From G963664835 sp965220775 (GTDB lineage Bacteria > Chloroflexota > UBA6077 > FW602-bin22 > JBCLEL01): a stretch of 64,000 nucleotides of DNA. Below, in pieces: positions 1 through 11,800 of the stretch; the first letter of the stretch is position 1, and each line of letters starts with the position of its first letter. The notes beneath the pieces were generated by a model. The model was not told where the DNA came from, ran no database searches, and saw nothing but the letters and a program-made list of their open reading frames with translations. Position numbers and translations under genes: made by a program. The DNA lies in assembly GCA_965220775.1 (NCBI GenBank), contig OZ244845.1, positions 3,720,001-3,784,000 of the forward strand. Direction: 5' to 3'.

Positions 1-107
1 GGCCGACCTGCGACACCAACCACTTCTACGTCGCTGGAGCCGAACGCCGCAAGCATGACCTCGCGCCCCATCCGGCCGGCAGCACCCTGTATCGCGACGC
101 GAACCAT
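1..107 (-). CDS. dapB: 4-hydroxy-tetrahydrodipicolinate reductase, N-terminal part only
   Basis: The minus strand begins an ORF at 107 that runs off the left edge. Its first residues, MVRVAIQGAAGRMGREV, carry the GxxGRMG nucleotide-binding motif typical of DapB, which reduces hydroxy-tetrahydrodipicolinate with NAD(P)H in the lysine/diaminopimelate pathway. Only about 35 residues are visible, so the catalytic part cannot be checked. The gene lies 3 bases after the dapA stop on the same strand, which fits a dapA-dapB operon and supports the assignment. Confidence 0.8.
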   Translation of the reverse strand, partial: MVRVAIQGAAGRMGREVMLAAFGSSDVEVVGVAGR

Positions 108-110
108 AGC

Positions 111-998
111 TCAGACCGCGATCGGTTGAATCAGAGGACAGCTGTCCAGCGCAGCTTTCAATTTGGCCAAATTGCTCTCACTCATCGAGACCAGAGGCAG
201 ACGCAACTCATCGGAGCAGAGGCCAAGTATGCCGGCAGCCGTTTTTACTGGAATCGGATTGGTCTCGATGAACATGGCTCGACAGAGTCCGAAGATCTGG
301 AGATGCAACTCTCTCGCGCGGGCAACATCACCGCCGTGAAAGGCTCTAACCAAGTCACTCATTGCCGCCGGCGCGATGTTGGCCACGACCGAGATGACGC
401 CCGTCCCTCCTAGCGCGAGCAACGGCAGAGTCAGGGAATCATCGCCGGACATGACCGCGAAGTCGGCGTCGGCGTCCTGGAGTATTTCGCTCACCTGATC
501 CATTGATCCGCCGGCCTCTTTGACGGCGACGACGTTGGGCAGTTTCGAGATTCGGAGTGTCGTTTCCGCCGACATATTGACGCTAGTCCTGCTCGGGACA
601 TTGTAAGCAACGATGGGCAAGTCGACAGCGTCATTGATCGCTTTGTAGTGCTGGAAGAGACCTTCTGGCGTTGGTTTATTGTAATAAGGGGTGACGACCA
701 AAGCGGCATCAGCGCCAAGCTCGGCGACCGCTCTCGTCGTTTTGATTGTCTTTTCGGTACTATTTGTCCCGGTACCCGCGACAATGGGCGCTCGGCCCCG
801 GGCAGTCTCGATTGAGATCTGCACTACCCGGAGATGCTCTTCGTCGTTCAGGGTCACAGCCTCACCAGTAGTGCCACAGGGCACCAGTCCATTGGTCCCG
901 TTGCGTAACTGAAACTCAACCAGATCGGCTACCTTCTGCTCATCTACCTTTCCGTCTTTGAAAGGAGTTATCATCGCTACGAACGATCCGGAATACAT
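111..998 (-). CDS. dapA: 4-hydroxy-tetrahydrodipicolinate synthase
   Basis: This 295-residue protein condenses pyruvate and aspartate semialdehyde at the first committed step of lysine/diaminopimelate synthesis. The family motifs are all present: GTTGE at residues 42-46, AYNVPSRT with the catalytic Tyr132, and VVAVKEAGG with the Schiff-base Lys160. Length matches the family norm (about 290). I chose the ATG at 998, because a GGAGG sequence lies just upstream and homology begins at MYSGSFVAMITPF. The frame stays open to 1091, but those extra 31 residues are not DapA-like. It is followed by dapB 3 bases downstream. Confidence 0.95.
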   Translation of the reverse strand: MYSGSFVAMITPFKDGKVDEQKVADLVEFQLRNGTNGLVPCGTTGEAVTLNDEEHLRVVQISIETARGRAPIVAGTGTNSTEKTIKTTRAVAELGADAALVVTPYYNKPTPEGLFQHYKAINDAVDLPIVAYNVPSRTSVNMSAETTLRISKLPNVVAVKEAGGSMDQVSEILQDADADFAVMSGDDSLTLPLLALGGTGVISVVANIAPAAMSDLVRAFHGGDVARARELHLQIFGLCRAMFIETNPIPVKTAAGILGLCSDELRLPLVSMSESNLAKLKAALDSCPLIQPIAV

Positions 999-1125
999 AT
1001 CTCTACCTCCTCTGGAAGGAAAAGGAACACTGGGTGCCCAACGCTGAAACGGGTGCCCGGCGCCTCCGGGAAAGTGGTCACAATTATACATTGACTGGAT
1101 GAGGCGACAAGTAGATTGTCTGGTG

Positions 1126-1725
1126 CGGGCCCCGTGTCGGGGTACGGGGCATGCTTTCGCCGGAGTGACGAGTCGGGAGGCTATCCCGGATCGTAGTCCG
1201 GGACATGCTTTCGTTGGAATCGCTCATTCAGGCAGGCGCCGGCACACCAAGGTATGAAAATGAGACCTGGTCATTGGAGGTCTTTGGGTGTCATGGGTGC
1301 CACCCCTCCCCTCTGGATTCCGGCCTTCGCCGGAATGACGAGTTGGGGTCGGGAACCATTCATCCCGGATCGTAGTCCGGGACATGCTTTCGTATCAATC
1401 GCTCATGCCGGCTGGCGCCGGCACACCAAGGTATGAAAAGCCGGAGTTGTGGCATGGTAAAGCGAATTGGCACGGTGAAACCTGCTACGCCCCATCCCAA
1501 CCCCAGCGGGGGACAAGCCCCCGCGCTACATTGACCGTGGCAGGAGTTCCCGGTTTTTCGATTAACGTATTGCCGCGGGGTCATGGTGCGTGGTTCCCGC
1601 CTTCGCGGGAATGACGAATTGGAGGGGTTCGCCGGCGCACTCGAAAGCCGTTTGAGCGCATTTTCGTACCAATGACGAACTGGGTGGCCGGAATGACGAT
1701 TTCGGGGGCGCGAATGACGGCATTC
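1126..1725. repeat. Intergenic block of dispersed hairpin repeats (block A)
   Basis: The gap between dapA and the next gene (1092-1769) holds no convincing gene. It is filled with short repeat modules that recur in the other blocks of this window. One is a CCCGGA-6nt-TCCGGG hairpin at 1185-1202 and 1364-1381. A second is an ATTCCGGC-type hairpin at 1317-1336, with a variant at 1594-1611. A third is a stretch around 'cacaccaaggtatgaaaa', followed by a GC-rich 'cagcgggggacaagccccc' element. Short ORFs here are translations of the repeats. Confidence 0.85.
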
Positions 1726-1769
1726 TTGGCGGGCCGGCCGGGTGGGATCTATGGTGGCGTCGGTGCCGG

Positions 1770-3137
1770 CTACTCGGGTAGATAGTAGAACCGTTGGTCC
1801 CTTCGCGCCAACTCGTCAAACACGCGCATGGCATCGTTGGCATCCGTGGCTTCGACCCTTTCAACCAAACAGCCGGCGGCCTTCAACTCCCCTTCCAAAG
1901 CGGCGCCAACCTGCAAATCGCCGCCAACCAGCGTTACGCGAGATGCCCGTTTTGCCTCTTCGACGTCGAAGCCAACGACCGGCTCGAATCTGTCGACGTA
2001 GTAGCTGACTGCCTCCATCAAGGACGACCGTTCCCAGCCACCGCCCAATGGCGGTGTCGACGGACTGTAGAAGAATACGTAATGATAAATGGGCCGGCGA
2101 GCTTTGGCCGGATCGGACTCGCCGTTGGTCGCCAAACCAGGACGCGGCGATTTGCCCATCAGCTTCAGGGCGGAGACGGCCGGCAACTCGCCACCGTCAT
2201 CGCTAAACCAATCGGATTGGTGCTTCGGATCGCCGTTGTAGCCGTGCAAGACCCAATAGGCATGGTTCATTACGTAGTCTGGGAGCTCGCCTTCGATCAG
2301 CATCCGCGCCATCTCGACCGAGCGTATGCTGTGGGTGCGCTCATCGACCTCCGGAAAGTCCTTGTCGAAATCGTCCCCGACAACGGTACCGTTGGCTATG
2401 GCCACCATAGGAACATGCTGCCCCAACACATCCTCTACGATCTCGTCGTACCATTCGAATAGGTAGAACCCCACGTGGTCCTGCTGGCCGGATGGTCGAT
2501 AGTAGGGGCCAGTGTCCGTCCACACCGATTTCCCACCTTTTCCCCAACCCAGCGGGCGATTGTAGGCAAAATTGCGTATACCAAGGGCCATGGACTCCAC
2601 GAGAGGGCTATAGCGTGAACTCACGAGCAGTCTGAGAATCTCGTTGAGAAATCCGATGTCCCAATAGTCGCCGCATGGATCGAGGGCCGGCAGTACAGGA
2701 ATCAAACCCTTGTCGGCCACGGCCTGCATACATGGGAACAGGCAATCGGCAAGACGCTGGGCCGGATTGGGCCGGAACCACTCGGACGTGTTCCACTTAT
2801 CCACGCAATTGGGACGATCATACACGGCCATATACCTGACACCGACCTTGGCGCAGGCGGAGGCCGCATCGGACACCGCTTTACGGCTCAGGCTCCCGAC
2901 CTCGGGCGGATCTAGTAAGGCCACGGTCTCGATGCCGGCCCGGCCGAGCGCACTGAATAGACCGGAAGCAACGATCTTGCTGTCGGTCAGCCGGACTACG
3001 AGCCAACGGGCGCCCAGGCTCTCGAGGGCGGGCAACCAGAATCGGCCGGCTTCTACACCAAGGTGAGAAGGAAGCAGGCTGTAATGAAAACCTATGCCGG
3101 TATCGTTATCGGGGCGAGGATATGCTTCTAGATTCAT
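1770..3137 (-). CDS. TIM-barrel-like protein of unknown function
   Basis: This 455-residue soluble protein has no signal peptide. Alternating strand/helix segments such as WLVVRLTDSK, GIETVALLD, GVRYMAVYDRPN and GLIPVLPALDPCGDYWD in the first 300 residues suggest a TIM barrel like glycoside hydrolases. Motifs such as FLNEILRLLVSSRYSP and FYLFEWYDEIVEDVLG recall uncharacterised glycosidase-like proteins of Chloroflexota (from memory, not searched). Where related sequences often have an acidic residue after the WYD segment, this one reads VAIANGTVVGDD, so catalysis is uncertain. The last 110 residues look like a small separate alpha/beta domain. It is the last gene of a four-gene minus-strand run, 53 bases after the protease gene, so co-transcription is likely. 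The function is unknown. Confidence 0.6.
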   Translation of the reverse strand: MNLEAYPRPDNDTGIGFHYSLLPSHLGVEAGRFWLPALESLGARWLVVRLTDSKIVASGLFSALGRAGIETVALLDPPEVGSLSRKAVSDAASACAKVGVRYMAVYDRPNCVDKWNTSEWFRPNPAQRLADCLFPCMQAVADKGLIPVLPALDPCGDYWDIGFLNEILRLLVSSRYSPLVESMALGIRNFAYNRPLGWGKGGKSVWTDTGPYYRPSGQQDHVGFYLFEWYDEIVEDVLGQHVPMVAIANGTVVGDDFDKDFPEVDERTHSIRSVEMARMLIEGELPDYVMNHAYWVLHGYNGDPKHQSDWFSDDGGELPAVSALKLMGKSPRPGLATNGESDPAKARRPIYHYVFFYSPSTPPLGGGWERSSLMEAVSYYVDRFEPVVGFDVEEAKRASRVTLVGGDLQVGAALEGELKAAGCLVERVEATDANDAMRVFDELARRDQRFYYLPE

Positions 3138-3190
3138 AGAAATTCACGAACGCCGGGCCAATAGACAGCAGTCAGATTTCGATCTCGTCA

Positions 3191-5797
3191 TCATCTCGAC
3201 ACGACTGCCTTGACAACTCTTCCATCGCTATCGACGGTCAATCGAGCATAGCGTGATATCTGGTTGCCGTCGTCGGCTCGTACACGCTTCTGGGCGGTGA
3301 TAGACGTCACCGGCGTGAGTCGATCTCGGCTTCGAGGTAGGTGGACGTGACAGAGTTGGCCGCAGGAGCCATCGCAGCTACCGCGACTGTGGACGTTTAA
3401 CCGTCCGCCGCGCAGGTCCTGGTCGTGGTCATCCAGGAACTCAAGGGCAACGCGCGCCAGATCAGTCTGATGGCGGGGACCGTCTTCTGAGTGGCTGCCA
3501 GCCGAACAAAGCACGGTAGCTTCAGCTCCAGCCAGGCCTTCGGCAGCCGGAGGGTTTTTCGGACCGCGCGAGCCGGCGAATGGGCGCACGGCCGGCTCAC
3601 CAAGCAGATTGAACTGGAGCCACGTCTTTTGATCATCCTCGTCCAGGTATCCTTGGCGGCGCATCATCTCGTTTATGAACTCGGACTTGCTGTGTATTAG
3701 AGCTTCGCCGGCGCTAAAACCTGCCAATAGATAGTTCCAAAATCCACGGCAGACGAGATCGGCATTTGAAAGGGGGGCGGTACTGGACCCGTAGGCGATG
3801 CCAGTGGCACCAATCACCGCGGCGCTACCTGCGGCAAGAAAGGCCAAGGCATTGGAGTTTTCAACTGTCCTATCCACCAAATCGGCTCCGTAACAAGCCT
3901 CTGTGAATACTACCGAACCGGCCGCGGCGGAACTGGAAACCAGCTCAGGGGTGAGAGCAACAGGCATAAATGGCGTACCTGCGGGTGCATTGTTAGCGCG
4001 CTGTCCGTACCAGGCAGGGCCGGTCTTGGTGCCGTGTAAGTTGAAATAGAGCAGCCTAGCTTCCTGAAGCCAGTCGGGATCGATAGCCGTGTGTACTATG
4101 GGAGGCGAGACCTCAAGGTCCCACGCGCCGGGCAACAATCGATAGAGCAACGAACTTGCTTCTTGCCAGACGGCCGTCGACATACCGAAGCTGCTGACGG
4201 CGGGCTTCTGTATGGCAATATTGCGAAGCAATTCAGCGAAGGCCGTCAAACAACCAGAAGGTCGGACCAGACGGCGCGAATTAGCGAGGGCTTCTGCGGC
4301 GGAATCGATGGCCGTGAGTAAGAGAGCTGGATCCGAGCTCTGTCCGTCCGGCAATCTTCCCACACTCCTCGACGCGGAGAGAAAGTTCCAGCCTCGAGAA
4401 ACGTAAGGCGTATCTGTTCGCACAACGGAATCATCATCAATGGCCGGATTAGGCACTTCGAACATGGGGACGATGTCAGGACCACCGACGATCAACAAAT
4501 TATCCAATCTCCCTCCGGCGGCGACCGAGTCGATGCGGTCCACAAGTCTCTTCAGCTCGACAGGATCGTTTTGGTCCAGCGCTCCCTGACCCAGCCGTTC
4601 GGTCGAACTGCTATCGTCAAAATAGACGACTGCTGATGGATGTCCCTGTGCTTCGAGTTCGCCGGCGTACTCCTCGAGTCTTCGAGTCAACCGTCCGGTA
4701 GTGACCGCGCCGAACCGTCCGACAAGCCCGGAACGACTCGTCAGAATCAAGTGAGTGATCTGGGAGGCTGCCGAGGGAGTATCGGCTACGTTTGTGGGTT
4801 TGATCAGATCCTCTGCCGATTCGGCCTGGCCATCGTCCTCTCCCAACTCAGCCCTGATGGAGCCTTCATGAAGAGGAGCCGGCGACGAGGAGCCATTTGG
4901 TTCGATCCAATCAACGTGAAGAGGCTCCGGCAGGTAGGGCGGCCGCCAGTTGAAACGATGGCTAGAGTCCACGGTCTCGGTCACGGTGGCGGCAGCGGCG
5001 AGGGCGTCGGCTAACTCTGACGGCGCTTTTGGGATCGTCGCAGAGCGCAAACTCAGGTGATCCGCCGGCCGCGGCAGGTCAAAATGGGAGCCGGCAAAAA
5101 TAGGCCCGGCAACGGAGTTTGTCGGATCACATGAGAGGGCATGATGAATCTGCTCCACGCCTTCCAGCGCCCGGGCGTCATCACGGAGTAGGCAAGCTCC
5201 GAGCAAGATTCGTACTTTCAGGCAAGTAGGATGACCAGATAAGACCTCGGAGCACTCGCGTTCAGTCTCGCCGATCCGGTCGCAGCGCCACAGCGCCTCG
5301 GCATAAAGACCTCGAACCACCAGATCATTGGGGCGATTGCGAGCGATTAGATCAAGTTCCAGTGCGGCTTGGGAGGAGTCGTCGGTAGTCATGCGCCAAC
5401 GCGCGACAGCCAAGCGCGGTACTTCGTCCAACACAAAGGAGTGACCCTCTGTGGCCAATCTGCGAAGACTCTCGCCAGCTTGCTCGTTTGAAGGGTCCAA
5501 TTCATATGCGCGAGCGAAGACGGATCCAGCGGCTGCGAGACGGTTAGTATTGACGAACACGACGCCAAGGGCCACTAGCGCTGCAACGTTTTCTGCGTCA
5601 CATTCCAAAACGTTTTGCAGACAGGACTCGGCCGAGGAGAGGTCGTTCTTCTCGAGCAACGCGAGGCCGAGAACGCACTGCAACTCTACGCAGCTTGGAC
5701 TAATCTCGAGGCCGGTGGTGCAGAGAGCCACGGAATAGTCAAGGAAGCCTAGCTGTGATGCGAGGCGGGCTTGGCGCACGAGTTCGGAAAGATTCAT
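3191..5797 (-). CDS. TPR protein with C25 (gingipain/caspase-like) cysteine protease domain
   Basis: This 868-residue protein has TPR-like helices in the N-terminal 230 residues (for example GLALLEKNDLSSAESCLQNV). A caspase-fold peptidase domain follows at about 345-745. Features of peptidase family C25 are visible: LLIVGGPDIVPMF (434-446), GRLP (480-483), catalytic His588 in YFNLHGTKTG, catalytic Cys635 in VFTEACYGAD, and a closing FNLLGEPAV. Secreted gingipains carry signal peptides, but this protein has none, so it is probably cytoplasmic. The C-terminal 70 residues contain a small Cys cluster (CDGSCGQLC). The gene lies 85 bases downstream of the giant TPR-NTPase gene on the same strand. 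I infer that the NTPase controls the protease through TPR contacts. The substrate is unknown. CHAT is the alternative family name; the GRLP and LLGEP motifs favour C25. Confidence 0.75.
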   Translation of the reverse strand: MNLSELVRQARLASQLGFLDYSVALCTTGLEISPSCVELQCVLGLALLEKNDLSSAESCLQNVLECDAENVAALVALGVVFVNTNRLAAAGSVFARAYELDPSNEQAGESLRRLATEGHSFVLDEVPRLAVARWRMTTDDSSQAALELDLIARNRPNDLVVRGLYAEALWRCDRIGETERECSEVLSGHPTCLKVRILLGACLLRDDARALEGVEQIHHALSCDPTNSVAGPIFAGSHFDLPRPADHLSLRSATIPKAPSELADALAAAATVTETVDSSHRFNWRPPYLPEPLHVDWIEPNGSSSPAPLHEGSIRAELGEDDGQAESAEDLIKPTNVADTPSAASQITHLILTSRSGLVGRFGAVTTGRLTRRLEEYAGELEAQGHPSAVVYFDDSSSTERLGQGALDQNDPVELKRLVDRIDSVAAGGRLDNLLIVGGPDIVPMFEVPNPAIDDDSVVRTDTPYVSRGWNFLSASRSVGRLPDGQSSDPALLLTAIDSAAEALANSRRLVRPSGCLTAFAELLRNIAIQKPAVSSFGMSTAVWQEASSLLYRLLPGAWDLEVSPPIVHTAIDPDWLQEARLLYFNLHGTKTGPAWYGQRANNAPAGTPFMPVALTPELVSSSAAAGSVVFTEACYGADLVDRTVENSNALAFLAAGSAAVIGATGIAYGSSTAPLSNADLVCRGFWNYLLAGFSAGEALIHSKSEFINEMMRRQGYLDEDDQKTWLQFNLLGEPAVRPFAGSRGPKNPPAAEGLAGAEATVLCSAGSHSEDGPRHQTDLARVALEFLDDHDQDLRGGRLNVHSRGSCDGSCGQLCHVHLPRSRDRLTPVTSITAQKRVRADDGNQISRYARLTVDSDGRVVKAVVSR

Positions 5798-5882
5798 TCG
5801 ATCTCAGATACCATTCGGCTAACCGCCGATCTTCGGTCTCAAAACGGTCGTACAATTCGCAGATTTTGCCGCCAATCTCAGC

Positions 5883-8800
5883 TTATTCACCCCATATGCC
5901 CTTGTTCACCAGCCCCAATGTGTGGACTTTGGCTAACTGTCCATATACTTCGGCGTAGTCCGGTTTCAGTTTCAGCGCTCGTCGAAACTCGTTCAGAGCA
6001 TCGTCGTACTTATGAAGTTCCTTGAGAGCGATGCCGGCACCACGGTGGTATTCCGGCCGGCCAGGATTGAGCTCGATTGCACTGTGGAAGTGTGACAAGG
6101 CTCGATGGGGTTCGTCAGCACCGAGGTAAGCGCGGCCCAGCTCTTCGTGCCAATCAGCGGCATTGGGGTCCATCTCTACGGCACGATTCAAATGCTCGAC
6201 AGCTTCAGCCGGGCGATCCGTCGCCAGCAACTCGGCGCCAAGCTCGCGCGCGGTCTCAGCACTCGAAGGGCAAATCTCCGCGATCTGTCGCAAGATCTCC
6301 ACCACGGCCTGCGTCCGCTTTTGGCTTCGGTAGGCTTGAACAAGCGCCGTTAGCGCCGGGAGGTTGCCTTTCTCGACTCTGACCGCTTCCTCCAACTCGG
6401 TGGTGGCCTCGTCCAATTGCCCGAGGGCAAGACAAGACCTACCGAGAGCGGCAAGCACATCTGGGCCATCGGCCCCAAGTTCGATAGCCACCGTCAGCTT
6501 TTCCTTGGCCTCAGGGTAACGCTCCAACTCAAAGAGCAGCTTGCCATGCTCGGATACTGCGGCAGCGTCCGAGGGATCTGACGCATCGGCCAACTCAAAG
6601 TATCGCAGCGCTTGCTGCAACTCACGGCTTCCCACGAGCACCTTGCCTGCTAGAACGGCAAACTGTGCGTCTAGGCCGCCAATTTGGATTGCCTCCTGAA
6701 TGGGCTCGAGTGCTGCCCCGTAATCGGCTGTTTCATAGAAAACCCGCGCCAACCCGTACTGCATATCTGGGTCTGTTGGATACAGCACAGCGCCCCGCTT
6801 GAAGACCTCGAGCGCCGCGTTCGGATCGCCCTGATCGAGACGGCACTCGCCGGCCAAGAGGAGGTCAATGCTGGCCGGTGGATCGGAATACTCAATCGCT
6901 TGGTCGACCTGTGCCTGGGCATCATTGACGCGAGACAAGTGATAGTAGGCTTGACCGAGCAAAGAGTGCATCTTGCTGTCACCTGGACTATCGGACAGCG
7001 CAGGCGCAAGATATTCGACTGTTTTCTCCCAGTCGCCCGTCTCCGAGTGGGCGCGGCCGGCCAGGACCAGTGCATCAATGTTCGTCGACGATCCAACGAG
7101 CAAAGAACCTAGCACCGCGATTGCCGCACGGGGCTGTTCCTGGTGTAGAAGCGTTCTGCCAAGCTCGATTCGATCTTCGGGCATGTCGGCAATCTCGACT
7201 GCCCTTTCAAGTTGCTCTATGGCAAGGGCGAAAAGACCCGCGTCCACGAGAAACCGTCCGTAGGCGGCTCGGATTTCCGGGAGATTTGGCGAGACTTCAA
7301 CCGCTCTCTCGAAGCCCTTCCGCGCTTGTTTATTCCGACCCGACGCCGCATGGACCTGGGCTAACTCGCTGTGAATCAATCCATTATCCGGGTCCGCTTC
7401 GAGGGCGGACTCGAGCTCGCGCCGTGCATCATCGAGGGAGGCGGCGTGTCTATTCGCAAGAAGCGACAGCGAGTCCAATCGATCTTGCTGACCGCGCATC
7501 AGTCGGATCGCGCGAGCCGAGGCAATGCTGTACTCGGTTTTGGACGCCAGTTTGGACGCAGCACGATATTGAGTCAGCGCATCATCATAGGCACCTGCGC
7601 GTTCGCGGACAGCGCCCAGCAAATAGTGAAGCTCCGGCGTTTCGTGCCCGGATGCCAGCGCGGCCATCAGGGCGGCACCGGCCATCTCGTCCTTTCCCTC
7701 ATGCAGAAGCAGATTTGCCAGGCGGATGCTGGGCAGCGGCGCGTACACGCTCAACTCCGCCGCCCGCCGGGCTTCGGCTAGAGATTGCTCGAGATCGCCT
7801 CGGATCTGGTGGAGATCAGATTTTACGGAATGAAGGTCTGGAAGCTCAGGCGTTAGCTTCGACAGTCGGTCGACGATCTCATCCGTCCAATCCAGGTCTT
7901 CGGTTGCCAGCGCAAATCGGGCGGCGGACAGCAGTGGGCGCCAGTTTACGCCCGTAGTCTGAACCGCAGTTCTCTGAGCTTCTGTCGCATCTTCCAACTC
8001 GCCATTGTCCCTCGCCAACTCTGCTAATGAGGTCCATCCATCAGCGTGATCCGGATACCTGTCCACACACAATCGGGCAGCCGACTCCGCCTGTTTCAGA
8101 TCGGCCAAACTCCTGTAAGTCGAAGAAATCTGGCTCAGAACCGCCGGATCGTCCCGATCAACATCCGAGATAGCCGCCAGCTTGCGCCTGGCATCATCGG
8201 AGCGTCCAACCAAGGCCAATACGTGTGCCTCCTCGGCTAATGCGAGAGGCAGCGGAGCAGCCGCGTTAGCCAGCTCGAAGTGCTCGGCGGCTCGGTCCGA
8301 ACGGCCAGCCAACATATGCGCTCGCGCGAGAACAAGCCGGGCATCGACACTGCTTTCGTCCTCGGAAACGGCCGCGTTCGCCGCGTCGACAGCCTCTGGC
8401 AATTTGCCGACCGCGATAGCGGCACGGGCGCTAACCACTCTACCGGCCGGAGTACCCAGTACCTTGCTGGTCGAAACTCGTTGATAAGCCTCTCCTGGGC
8501 GGCCAGCATCGAGCAATGCCTCAACCAAGCCTCTCTCGAGAGGTTCGTTCGTTCCGGAAGTGTCCAACTCTCGTTCATAGATCTCCAGAGCGGAAAGTAC
8601 GTTGCCAAGCCGGTGCTCAAGACGAGCTAGCTGAAGCCAGAATTCGCCGCTTGCCGGAGCTAGCTGACACAGCCTGCGGTACATCCCAACCGCTTCTTCA
8701 TAGTTGCCCAAACGCACCAGTACCAACGCGGCCCGACTGTTCAAATCAATCGAATCTGGATCGTCAATCAACAACAGGCGATACTGGTCTAACGCGTCCT

Positions 8801-11800
8801 GGAATTTTTCGGTCTCCAGCAGGCACTCGGCATAGCGCTTGCGCAGAGATCTATCCTCCGGACGCTGGTCGATCAAGCGTTCAAGAGCCGGCAACGCACT
8901 CTCACCATCGTCGGACCAGGCGCGGGCTTCTTCCACGAGCGATGCTATCTCGGCCGATGAATGGCCTGAATCCACCATAGGGTTCAGAATCGCTAAAGCA
9001 CCGATCGGGTCGCGGCATCGCAAGCGGGCCTCGGCCAAGCGTTGAGCAATGCGGCGGTCGTCGATTAGCCGGCCGGCGGCCTTTTCCAAGACCGGTCTAG
9101 CTTCGTCAAATCGGCCGAGTCTGAGCAGGACATCACCAAACTGACCAAGTAACTCGCCATCGTGAGGCCGATCTAGTAGCGCGGCATGAAAATACCCGGC
9201 GGCCAATTCGTCGAGGCCGACCCCGGTTAAGAGGCATCCGGCCCTTCTTGCCTGTGTGGAAGGGAGTTTGTCCGCCGCCGGCAAATCCTTCAAATGGTTC
9301 CTAGCACTTGCGACGCGACCGACTCGAAACAACGCATCACTCAGCCCAAGCGACGCCCCGACATCTTCCGGTGCCACTCGTACCACCAGTTCGTAGGTGG
9401 ATATGGCCGCCTCGAGATCGCCGGTTTTGGCCTGAACCTCAGCCAACCTGCGACGCCAATCCGTCCGGTGGGGATCCAACTGGACTGCTCGCTCTAACTC
9501 CACTCGGGCAGAGTCAAACCTCTCGAGTCGAACTAGGGACCCGGCCAACTCGAACTTGATAGACGCGTCATCTGGAGCAAGGTCGCGCGATTTCTGTAGT
9601 GTCGCAGCGGCAAGCTCAAATTGGCGGCTGCCGGCGTAGGCTCTACCGAGCGTCAGGAGAGCCGAAGGGTTGTCATCGGGCGGCAAACGGTTGAGGACCG
9701 ACACCGCCTGAGCGTGGTCGCCCGCCCGATTCAAGATTTCACCGTAGGTGACGGCGATGTCCGGTCGACTGTCAGCCTGGTCTACCGCGAACCTGAGCAG
9801 GTCTATGGCCTCGCTCCGGCGATCATTGGCCTCTAGCGCGAGGGCCAAGACCCGCTTGACTTCAAGGTCGCGTGGAAGTAGGCCGGCCGCTTTGTGAGCA
9901 CATACGAGCGCTTCGACTGGGTTACCGGCGGCCATCTCGGCTTTAGAAGCTTCGACCCATCTGTGACCGGATGTAGCTTGTAAGCCAGCTGCCTTGCGCC
10001 AATTAGTTGCGGCGGAAACGATATCACCAATCTTTCCCTGCCACTCGGCTAGTTCAGCCCACCAATCTGCCTGCTGATCGTCCAATCGGAGCGCCAATTG
10101 CATCTCGCGGATTGCGTCTTCGAACCGGCCGGCCCCTGCCAGCGCCAACCCATACTCGTGACGACACTCGGAGTCATCGGGGGAACGTTCTAGCGCTTTG
10201 ACCAGATATCCAATCGCTGATTCAGCGTTACCTTGGTCAAGCGCTATCAAGCCTAGTTGTCGCCACACTTCCTGATCATTTGGCCAGAGCTTCGATATGG
10301 CAATCAGCGTATTGCGGGCAATCTTGAGATAACCAAGTCGGAGACATGTCCGCGCATAAAGCCACTGGAATTGCTGGTTGGTGGGCGCCAATTCCGCCGC
10401 ACGTCGAGCGGGCTCTACCGCTTCCGCATAGCGGCCCGACCGTGCGCTTGCGTCGGCCAATTTGAACGCGATGCCGGGAGAGTCAGGCGAGATCGAGCGG
10501 GCTACCGAAAGGTCTTCGATGGCAGGATCAAGGCGACCCATCTTCTGACTAATCGTCGCCCGGTTTAGCCGCGCCGTCAGATTATTCGGTTCCAGTACTA
10601 AGGCTGCATCCAGATGGCGTTGGACCTCATCAAGTTTGTTTTCCTGCGTGTCAAGGTCCGCGATTGCCAACAAAGCCTCGACCGAGTCGGGACACGATTT
10701 GACGAACCCCTCGGTCAGCCGCCGGACCTCATCAACCTTGCCCAATCCTCCAGCTACACGAATGGCTCCTTGCCAGGCCAATGCCATATCCGGGGCCTTC
10801 TGGATACACTGCCGAAAGCAGACCTCAGCTTTGTTCAAGTCATCCAGACGCTCGTGAACTTGCCCCAACTCCAAAAGAGCACTCAGAAGTTGGGCGTCAA
10901 GCCTCAATGCCCGCTCCAGGTGACGCAGCGACTCTTTCAATGAGCCTTCACGCGCCGCAAGAATACCTGCGCGCAGAGCAATCCCACCATCAGCGGGCGC
11001 AACCAGCTTCAGGTTAGCGAGTTCGCTCCGGGCTTCTTCATAACTCTGCTCGCTCAACAGGCTGTCAAACCGGCTGTATCGTTCTTCGACCAACTCTGAA
11101 CTAGCCAGCCTCACCGGCGTCCTTGCAGACAGCGAGGATGATTCGTATCTGTCCGTTCGACTCGCGAGTGAAGCGTACAAACGTTGATAATCTTCTCGAT
11201 TAGGATCAAGGCTTATCGCACGCTCGGACGCTCGCAGGGCGCCGCGCAAGTCTCGGCGCCGACGTTTGAGCAGGGCAACGTTGTGCCAAGCAGCGGCGTT
11301 ATGGGGTTCGTTGTCGGTCACTTTTTCAAGCTGCTCAGTGGCGGAGTCGAGCTGTCCGGCTTGTGCGAGGATCTCACCCAAGAGTAATCTTGGGTCGCTG
11401 AGGCTGGGATCGAGCGACACGGCCTTCTCGGCGGCCGACCGGGCCCGTTCCAGGTCGCCAGTTGCGAAGTGGGCCCGAGCGAGTTCGTGTGCAACATCGG
11501 ACCTACCTTGCGATAAATCGGCAGCTCGTGCCAACGCCTCCAACGCCTGGTCGTTATCACCCATGCGCAAAGCGAGCCGGCCGAGCGCAAAGACGCTCCG
11601 CCAATTTGTGGGATCAAACTGGCAAGCGCTCTTCAGCAGATCCCTAGCTTCGCCAATGCGCCCTTCTTGCTGGAGAATTGGAGCAAGTTGGAGCGCAACA
11701 TCGGCACGTTGACTATCCAGATTCTTCAGCAACTCTTCCAACATCCCACGCCCGGTCGCGACATCTCCGATTTTGATCCGGGCGACGGCCAAATTGCGCC

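Noticed and set aside
7070..7957. Plus-strand ORF of 295 codons opposite the giant TPR gene
   Set aside because: It is antisense to a well-supported TPR coding frame, is Arg/Pro-rich and shows no domain.
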